From: Fibrobacter sp.
GTDB lineage: Bacteria; Fibrobacterota; Fibrobacteria; Fibrobacterales; Fibrobacteraceae
DNA length: 64,000 nt
Reading direction: 5' to 3'
NCBI GenBank assembly: GCA_024398875.1
Contig: JAKSIJ010000003.1
Coordinates: forward strand, 202,835 to 266,834
Part shown: positions 61,988-64,000 of the stretch, piece after piece
How positions within the stretch are numbered: the stretch's first letter is position 1
Layout: each line of letters starts with the position of its first letter
Program-made: the position numbers and the translations under genes
Notes under the pieces: model-generated
What the model was told of the DNA's origin: nothing
Seen by the model: the letters and a program-made list of their open reading frames with translations, nothing else
The model's database searches: none

Positions 61988-62448
61988 TATAAATGTACCT
62001 CAAAAAAAGTATATACGTCTTCCAAACTCATTCCTTTTAACAACTTGCTAAGATTTTTTGCAACCTTATTATTATTGGGAATACCTTGAACATCCTTTTT
62101 TATGATTACAGATAGTAATTCTGTATCAATAGAAAGCCAATCATTCGATATACAGTACAAAACACATTCTTCTGTTAGCCCCCTAAAGTCCACTATTCTT
62201 TCCTGTAAATCAGAAAATAAAGTACGATCTTCAAATACGCTCCAAATGGAACTTCTTCTTTTTTCTCCAAAAAGAGCATTTTCTACGGAATTTCTGACAC
62301 TAGCATAGGAGTATAACGGGATAATCAATGGAGCTAATAAAAAATTTTTATCAACATTTTCTAATGAAGAATAAAATGAAACAAATACTTCTCCAAAAAT
62401 GAAAGGATTGTATTTTACTTCATATAGCGATTCTATCATGGAACTCAT
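61987..62448 (-). CDS. ABC-three-component system middle component
   Basis: This 153-residue protein opens YEVKYNPFIFGEVFVSFYSS with NPF/A-type start and APLIIPLYSYASVRN, and has LFSDLQERIVDFRGLTEECV and a helical end (NKVAKNLSKLLKGM). This fits the small winged-helix-like middle component of ABC-3C systems, which bridges ATPase and effector. The identity rests mainly on context and these motifs. It overlaps both neighbours by one base (TAATG at both junctions), so the three proteins are made in fixed proportion. Confidence 0.8.
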   Translation of the reverse strand: MSSMIESLYEVKYNPFIFGEVFVSFYSSLENVDKNFLLAPLIIPLYSYASVRNSVENALFGEKRRSSIWSVFEDRTLFSDLQERIVDFRGLTEECVLYCISNDWLSIDTELLSVIIKKDVQGIPNNNKVAKNLSKLLKGMSLEDVYTFFEVHL

Positions 62449-63572
62449 TATTCAACTCTCCACTTCGTTTTATTTTCGTCATCATCCATAATGTCATGCA
62501 TCATTCCATTTTTATAAACAGAGCCAGGATTAATCTGATCCAAAAGGAAAGGAGGATCATTCATTACATTATTATAAAGTCTTTTTGACCTCTTTATCAC
62601 AGAATCGTTATCAAGCAATGCATTATCATATTGATTCTTGAATCTACGCAATAATAATTTTTGATACTCTTTAGTTTTAGAAATAAACGTTGGATGCTCA
62701 TCTAGTTCTAAATTTAGAGAATTAATGTATTCAATCCAGTCTCCAACAGCCTCTGGAATTTTATCATCATATTCAATATCCTTTATTTTTTTTACGAACA
62801 ACTTACCATCATATTGTATTATTTCTTCTTCAGAAGCTTCTCTTACTCTAAGTTGGGGAAATGTGAAGGGTTGTTTGTGATATAAAGCAGTTAGTTCCTC
62901 TAACTTATCATTAAAATTCTTTTTTGAAATGCTCCATGATTTTGAATTTATATTTGCATAAACGAATCCAATCAAGCCTTCCATATAAGCATGTCGGTTA
63001 GCATCTGGAATTCCTGTAAACTTTGAGAATAATTTCTGTTTTATTTCATCAGAATTATCAGATTCAACATTCAGAATCACTTTTTTTAAAATTTCTTTTA
63101 GCTTTTCCTCATTTGCAGAAGACATAACTTCAATTTGAAGCATCAAGGATTTCGGTTTCTTTTCTTCTTGTATTCCTTCTGAAGTTCTTTTTGAAAAAAT
63201 TTTTCTCAAAATATCATATTTTTCTTCAGCATTTTTCTCATTCCAGCCTTTTAGCAATGACTGAGATCCAAATGATTGAGTTGTATGAAGAATTAGTCGA
63301 CCATAAATGGAGTGATTAAAATCTGGCTCCAACCAATTTTTCAATGTATTCCATAAGTTTTCGTGATTATCCGTCAGAGGAGCGCTATAATCTTTTACTT
63401 CTGTTTGTTTTGACTCATCAACATTTTGACTCAAAACACTCACATCTCCATCCTGTTCAATCCAAACAGAATCATAATTATCACTAAAGCACTCATATAA
63501 CGCAACCAACACCTGATAATGAAACGCCGTTATAGTTGGAAGTGCTGAATTACTAGTATGTTTAATTTCCAT
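62448..63572 (-). CDS. ABC-3C effector with PD-(D/E)XK nuclease domain
   Basis: This 374-residue protein has an N-terminal nuclease-type domain: TAFHYQVLVALYECF, VWIEQDGDVSVLSQN with Asp43, then SKQTEVKDY (E58-V-K60), and an LTDNHENLWNTLKNWL helix. This pattern resembles the dsDNA-nuclease domains found at the N-terminus of Cap4 and ABC-3C effectors. Residues about 190-374 form a helical/beta region that would bind the middle component. GAGGT precedes the ATG. It lies 3 nt after the stop of the restriction-modification gene and overlaps the middle-component gene by TAATG. Confidence 0.78.
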   Translation of the reverse strand: MEIKHTSNSALPTITAFHYQVLVALYECFSDNYDSVWIEQDGDVSVLSQNVDESKQTEVKDYSAPLTDNHENLWNTLKNWLEPDFNHSIYGRLILHTTQSFGSQSLLKGWNEKNAEEKYDILRKIFSKRTSEGIQEEKKPKSLMLQIEVMSSANEEKLKEILKKVILNVESDNSDEIKQKLFSKFTGIPDANRHAYMEGLIGFVYANINSKSWSISKKNFNDKLEELTALYHKQPFTFPQLRVREASEEEIIQYDGKLFVKKIKDIEYDDKIPEAVGDWIEYINSLNLELDEHPTFISKTKEYQKLLLRRFKNQYDNALLDNDSVIKRSKRLYNNVMNDPPFLLDQINPGSVYKNGMMHDIMDDDENKTKWRVE

Positions 63573-63575
63573 ACA

Positions 63576-64000
63576 TTACCTCTTCTCCACAGCCTCTATC
63601 TCTTCTGCATCCGTGATGCCGTAGAGTTGATAGACGAGGGTGTTGACTTGGGTTTCGAGGTCGGCGATTTGCTTTTGGGTTGCTTCGCCATCTACTTCAC
63701 TGGATCCTTCGACTTCCCCTATCGCCTTCGGCTCCAAGGTCCGCTCAGGATGACACGAAGCCTGCTTTTTAGCGATAATGATTTCATCGGCGAGGGTGGC
63801 GAGTTGCGAAAGGATTTCGGTGTTTTCCAGGGGGATGCGCAGGTTTTCGAAGTAGGCTTTGCGGATTTCGCGGGTGCCGCCCATGAGTTCGGGGCAGTTG
63901 TACCATATCCAGAGTTTGACGAGGTTGGAATTGAATATGGCGAGGAGGGCTTTTAGTAAGTGGGCCCTATCGCCTTCGGCTCCAGGGTGACATTCCGCAT
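63576..64000 (-). CDS. Restriction-modification enzyme (Eco57I/TaqI-like), C-terminal end
   Basis: The frame is open from the right edge to a TAA at 63578-63576, about 141 residues. It reads LLKALLAIFNSNLVKLWIWY, ELMGGTREIRKAYFENLRIP, then ENTEILSQLATLADEIIIAK, ETQVNTLVYQLYGITDAEE and IEAVEKR. This is the end of a target-recognition domain plus the helical tail typical of type IIG (Eco57I-class) methyltransferase-restriction proteins. Two CHPE-type repeats interrupt it in frame. The stop is 3 nt from the ABC-3C effector start. The catalytic part lies outside the window. Confidence 0.75.
   Translation of the reverse strand, partial: AECHPGAEGDRAHLLKALLAIFNSNLVKLWIWYNCPELMGGTREIRKAYFENLRIPLENTEILSQLATLADEIIIAKKQASCHPERTLEPKAIGEVEGSSEVDGEATQKQIADLETQVNTLVYQLYGITDAEEIEAVEKR
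63702..63755. repeat. CHPE-coding dispersed repeat inside the R-M gene, copy 1
   Basis: The 54-bp stretch includes CCCTATCGCCTTCGGCTCCA and, on the minus strand, encodes CHPERTLEPKAIGEVEGSS in frame. It is flanked by helix-forming sequence (IIIAKKQAS and DGEATQKQIADLE), so it sits as an insertion within a coiled helix. Confidence 0.7.
63963..64000. repeat. CHPE-coding repeat, copy 2 (cut by window edge)
   Basis: CCCTATCGCCTTCGGCTCCA (63965-63984) is identical over 20 bp to copy 1. On the minus strand it encodes ECHPGAEGD in the same R-M frame. The copy runs out of the window. Confidence 0.65.

Overview
The window looks like a chromosomal segment of a Fibrobacter-type bacterium (FCB group). 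The clues are secreted proteins with long serine linkers and Por/type IX-like C-terminal tails, a cytosolic GH94 cellobiose phosphorylase, outer-membrane barrels with Ala/Pro-rich N-termini, medium G+C coding DNA, and AT-rich gaps filled with degenerate AATTATGAATTATGAAG-type repeats. These assignments come from reading the sequence; no database was searched.

Layout. 1-8.2 kb holds housekeeping genes: an M29 aminopeptidase (cut by the window edge), a lamin-tail lipoprotein, TerC, TypA/BipA, RF2 with a programmed frameshift, and a SurA-like PPIase. 8.2-16 kb, minus strand, carries four secreted or lipid-anchored proteins in two paralogue pairs: one pair shares a beta-rich carbohydrate-type domain, the other is of DUF4874/DUF4832 type. 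16.1-19.7 kb has a candidate structured RNA, cellobiose phosphorylase and a PadR regulator. 19.9-25.6 kb is a tetrapyrrole cluster (hemL, hemB, CbiX-precorrin-2 dehydrogenase fusion) between a NIF3 protein and RF3. 25.7-37 kb has a LytM-LysM protein, a PurO-like enzyme, GatB, a PIN protein, an outer-membrane protein and a 1477-residue 2-hydroxyacyl-CoA dehydratase activator. 37-53 kb holds SprT-like and YkgJ proteins, envelope proteins, a Ca/Na antiporter, tRNA-Val and tRNA-Asp, a ThiD-like kinase, ddl-tsaB-rimI, an EAL phosphodiesterase, an acyl-CoA ligase and hisC.

53-64 kb is accessory DNA. First comes a graveyard (broken Rpn nuclease, IS3 remnants, truncated DUF4357 copy). Then a compact co-directional minus-strand run, strongly AT-rich from 56.9 to 63.6 kb, that reads as a defence island. 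In transcription order it is: the end of a type IIG/Eco57I-like restriction-modification gene; a PD-(D/E)XK effector; an ABC-3C middle component; a DUF3732 SMC-like ATPase; a Septu/PtuA-like ATPase; a PtuB-like HNH nuclease; and a PD-(D/E)XK-RAMA-DUF4357 protein. Junctions are -1, -1 and -4 overlaps or gaps of 3-30 nt. This layout suggests one transcript joining an ABC-three-component system and a Septu-like pair, and it is the most interesting object in the window.

Starts were revised where a Shine-Dalgarno sequence decided them. Three genes use or may use TTG or GTG starts, and several promoters share a TATCTT -10-like box.
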